Assembly (NCBI GenBank): GCA_001871085.1
Contig: MNUQ01000130.1
Coordinates: forward strand, 1 to 37,335
DNA length: 37,335 nucleotides
Source of the DNA: Desulfovibrionaceae bacterium CG1_02_65_16
GTDB lineage: Bacteria; Desulfobacterota; Desulfovibrionia; Desulfovibrionales; Desulfovibrionaceae
Reading direction: 5' to 3'
The notes under the pieces: generated by a model
Database searches by the model: none
What the model was told of the DNA's origin: nothing
What the model saw: only the letters and a program-made list of their open reading frames with translations
Made by a program: the position numbers and the translations under genes
Part shown: in pieces, positions 35,000 through 37,335 of the stretch
Position numbering within the stretch: position 1 is the first letter of the stretch
Layout: every line of letters begins with the position of its first letter

Positions 35000-35962
35000 A
35001 ATGCGCGCCGACATTGCCTCTTCCCTCGGCAGGAAATCCGCAGGACGCTCAAACGATGATGCCCAAGGCGCTCCAAAGCCTCGCGTATTGCGTCTTCACT
35101 CGTGAGCCCGGCCTCGGCCGCCTGTATGAGGAAGGCGCGCGCGTAGGAGTGCCGCAGGCCATGCGCCCCCCCCACAAGCCGCCGGTGAAATCCGCCGCTT
35201 GTCGGAGATCTGCGAGGTAGGGCTTGTACTCGACCTGCGTGCCGCCAGCCGCACACAGATGTTCGGCAAGCTTGCGGTACACGGGCGCTGGCCAAAAGGC
35301 AGACCGTCGGAAGCCGCCCTTGCCCTTGACCGAAACCTCGCCGCACGGAGTGCCGAGCACAGGATCCGACGTCCCGCCGTGGAGGTTTTGCCGGCGGAGC
35401 CCAAGCGCCTCTGATATGCGAAGTCCGCCGGTGAGTTGGACGCGACCGATGAGCCGGCGAGCGTCATCCCGCATCGCTTCGACGACCGCCGCAGGCTTGA
35501 AGTATGCCCGTCGCGATTGGTCAAGGCGTGGGGCTTCGCGGTTGAACTGCGCGCGCACTTCTTCGACCCCGGACAGGACGCGTGCCGTCGTAGAGACGTG
35601 CATCTTCCGTGGGGCGCGCCCGAGAGCATTGTCGAGCTTGCCGAGCGCGGCGGCGTAGGTTCGCAGAGAATTACACGACAGCCCAGCGGCTATTTCCCCA
35701 CGCAGAAAAGCCATGGCATGCTCCGGCCTCAAGTCTCGAACGTCATAGACGCCCTGCGCTTCAGCGAACGGCGCGAAGTCATCGCCGACTTCGCGGTATG
35801 TGTCGTATGTCCGGTACGAGCAGATGCCAGTGGCAGCCGCGATGCGAGCGGATGTCGCACCGGCCCCTGCGGCGCGAAGCTTGTCGCGAAGGTCGCCTTT
35901 CTCTTCGAAGCGGCTCTTGCCAGGCGTGAAGATTTTGTTTGCGGACCAGACGCCGCCTACCC
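35000..35962 (-). pseudogene. Tyrosine recombinase (integrase) with frameshifts, truncated at both ends
   Basis: On the minus strand an open frame from about 35962 gives an N-terminal DNA-binding domain (KSRFEEKGDLRDKLRAAG; SLRTYAAALGKLDNALG) and the catalytic fold. The first Arg is in TGGLRISEALGL and the beta-hairpin Lys is in VKGKGG. A frameshift at an 8-C run (35166-35173) moves the rest, HGLRHSYARAFLIQ and ERLGHHR, to another frame. The expected Tyr position reads VLRIS, and a second one-base change there would restore a tyrosine-like IYLPRE reading. No start codon is found upstream. It is a non-functional remnant inside the IS481 remnant. Confidence 0.7.
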
Positions 35963-36104
35963 GAGTTCAGACGAAAGAACAAGCGAGTTGCCTCGCTGGC
36001 TCCATGAATACAATTTCTGCAGAAATCATTCAGCGTTACAAAACAAACCACCCATCAGCCGAATTGAGGCGGGAGTGAACAACGTCTTGCAACTCCACAG
36101 CTAA
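35949..36104 (+). pseudogene. IS481-family transposase, C-terminal fragment
   Basis: The plus-strand frame reads SELPRWLHEYNFCRNHSAL, then PPISRI and NNVLQLHS before the stop. This is the highly typical C terminus of IS481 transposases (WL-x-x-YN, HSAL, PPISR, NN, LHS). It is in phase with nothing upstream and lacks the catalytic core. Confidence 0.75.
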
Positions 36105-36270
36105 CGGGCACAGATATTGGGCAAGGAGGCTTGCCGCTCATAAACGCAAGTGGACGGCGCAGCCACTGCGACGGCCTCTGGGCAGGTTATAAAACAAAAT
36201 ATATACCAACTAGCATACAGACATTTGCAAGGGTGAAGAGACCCGACACACCCGAGGAGAAGCGGTCTCG

Positions 36271-37320
36271 TCAGCCGCGCGGCTCCTGGCGGGTAAGGCA
36301 ATGCACCGTGCCCAGACCCCACACGAGATCGACCGCGTGGATGCCGACGACGGGCCGGTCGAAGAGCTCGGCCAGAATGCCCAGGGCGATGCGGTCATTC
36401 GCGTCGTTGAAGGTGGGCACCAGCACGCAGGCGTTGGTGATGAGGAAGTTGGCGTAGCTGGCGGGCAGGCGCAGGCCGTCGAAAAAAAGCGGCGCTGGCA
36501 TGGGCAGGCGGATGACCTCGGGCCGCGAGCCATCTTCCAGCCTCGCCCCTTCCAGGCGTTCGCGGTTCTCCTCAAGGATGGCGTGGTTCTCGTCGGCCGG
36601 ATTTTTCTCCGCGCACAGAACCAGCGTGCGCGCGTTGATGAAGCGGCAAAAATCGTCCACGTGCCCGTGGGTGTCGTCGCCCTTGATCCCGTTCGCCAGC
36701 CAAATCGTGTTCGACGCGCCGAGCGCCTGCGCGAACACGGCCTCGTAGTCCGCGTGGGTGAAGCCGGGATTGCGCACCTGCACCGAAGGGTCCAGGCAGC
36801 ATTCCTCGGTGGTGACGAGGGTTCCGCGTCCGTTGATGTCCAGCGCGCCGCCCTCGAAGGTGACCAGCCGGCCCGCGCGCGTGGCGGGCGCGTAGGCCAT
36901 GCCGAGGAGCCCGGCGATGGTTTCGGGCACACGGGCGTCGAGCTGGTACTCCGGGTATTTGCTCCAGGCGTCGAAGCCGAAGCCGGCAACGGCGACGCGC
37001 CCCGCACGCTCCACGAAGCAAGGGCCGCAGTCGCGCATCCAGCCCCGGTCCGTGGGGATGCGGAAGAAATCCACGCGCGAGAGGTCCACTGCGGCCTTGG
37101 CCAACTGGCCACGCGCGCGCCTTTCGGTCTTCGCGTCGGCCACGAGCACGCGGACGCGTTCGGTCCCCGCGCCATTGGCGATTTTGCGGATGATCTCCGC
37201 AAAGGCCCAGGGCATGGGCGCGAATTTGCCCGGCCAGTCGCGCGGGTTCTGCGGCCAGGTTATCCAGGTGGCGGCGTGGGGCTCCCACTCCGCCGGCAGG
37301 CGCACGGCAGGATCGGGCAT
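36271..37320 (-). CDS. aguA: Agmatine deiminase / peptidylarginine deiminase-family enzyme
   Basis: A 349-residue member of the PAD_porph (amidinotransferase superfamily) group, the normal length for AguA. Conserved catalytic segments are WMRDCGP, TFEGGALDING, GDDTHGHVDDFCRF with the catalytic His, and the nucleophile Cys341 in GTVHCLTRQEP near the C terminus. Agmatine deiminase turns agmatine into N-carbamoylputrescine and ammonia in putrescine synthesis. The ATG at 37320 has AGGG about 8 bases upstream. An AAG-TAG 12 bases before it may be the end of an upstream same-strand gene, possibly the usual partner aguB, outside the window. Confidence 0.88.
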   Translation of the reverse strand: MPDPAVRLPAEWEPHAATWITWPQNPRDWPGKFAPMPWAFAEIIRKIANGAGTERVRVLVADAKTERRARGQLAKAAVDLSRVDFFRIPTDRGWMRDCGPCFVERAGRVAVAGFGFDAWSKYPEYQLDARVPETIAGLLGMAYAPATRAGRLVTFEGGALDINGRGTLVTTEECCLDPSVQVRNPGFTHADYEAVFAQALGASNTIWLANGIKGDDTHGHVDDFCRFINARTLVLCAEKNPADENHAILEENRERLEGARLEDGSRPEVIRLPMPAPLFFDGLRLPASYANFLITNACVLVPTFNDANDRIALGILAELFDRPVVGIHAVDLVWGLGTVHCLTRQEPRG

Positions 37321-37335
37321 GGCCGCGCCCTACTT

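Larger units (their letters stand above)
34539..36112 (+). mobile_element. Degenerate IS481-family element carrying an inserted recombinase fragment
   Basis: The ends are marked by TGTGAAGTTA on the left and, inverted, TGTGCCCGTTA on the right (ending 36112). An inverted GTTGTTCACTC is shared inside them (34555-34565 and 36073-36083). The first 120 codons and last 50 codons of an IS481 transposase lie near the two ends on the plus strand. About 960 bases between them encode a tyrosine recombinase on the minus strand. No target-site duplication is evident. The element cannot move by itself. Confidence 0.6.

Overview
The window is high-GC, densely packed bacterial chromosome. Gene content suggests a sulfur-metabolising, anaerobic Gram-negative bacterium close to the Desulfovibrionaceae. 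The evidence is a CoA-disulfide-reductase/rhodanese fusion, a TsdA-type dihaem cytochrome, a DsrE2-TusA-DsrM/DsrK-like cluster, large MCPs, RND efflux and a FadL-type porin. The taxonomic call is inference from gene content; no rRNA or tRNA gene is present.

Layout. 1-6 kb: tail of an unknown gene, a persulfide/CoA-disulfide reductase with C-terminal rhodanese, an AraC regulator, and a TPR protein fused to a GT41 (OGT-like) glycosyltransferase. 6-10 kb: a three-gene operon with a membrane-anchored TsdA-like dihaem cytochrome and two CydA-like integral membrane proteins, each carrying C-terminal cytochrome c domains (five c-haem motifs in total). It ends in a strong terminator. 10-14 kb: a MarR regulator, a structured intergenic region bounded by two copies of a 41-bp element, then dsrE2-like, tusA, a NarI/DsrM-like cytochrome b and an HdrD/DsrK-like iron-sulfur protein. 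14-18.4 kb: a hairpin-rich intergenic region, a FadL-type outer-membrane channel and an MCP with a Cys-rich PAS domain.

18.4-29.3 kb is an efflux region: marR plus a Bcr/CflA-type MFS pump, a decayed MFS remnant, a second marR, and a divergent mdtABC RND operon. 29.3-34.5 kb: a dCache MCP, a beta-carbonic anhydrase, a 3-hydroxyisobutyrate-dehydrogenase-family enzyme and a GNAT acetyltransferase. 34.5-36.1 kb: an IS481-family transposase remnant whose middle is replaced by a frameshifted tyrosine recombinase on the other strand. 36.3-37.3 kb: an agmatine-deiminase-family enzyme.

The most interesting parts are the two adjacent redox operons. The first pairs a thiosulfate/tetrathionate-type cytochrome with a double CydA-like, cytochrome-c-fused membrane complex. 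The second couples sulfur-carrier proteins (TusA, DsrE2) to a quinone-linked DsrMK-like pair. Together with the persulfide reductase they suggest a locus for moving sulfane sulfur and its electrons between cytoplasm, membrane and periplasm. That functional link is inferred from neighbourhood, not shown.
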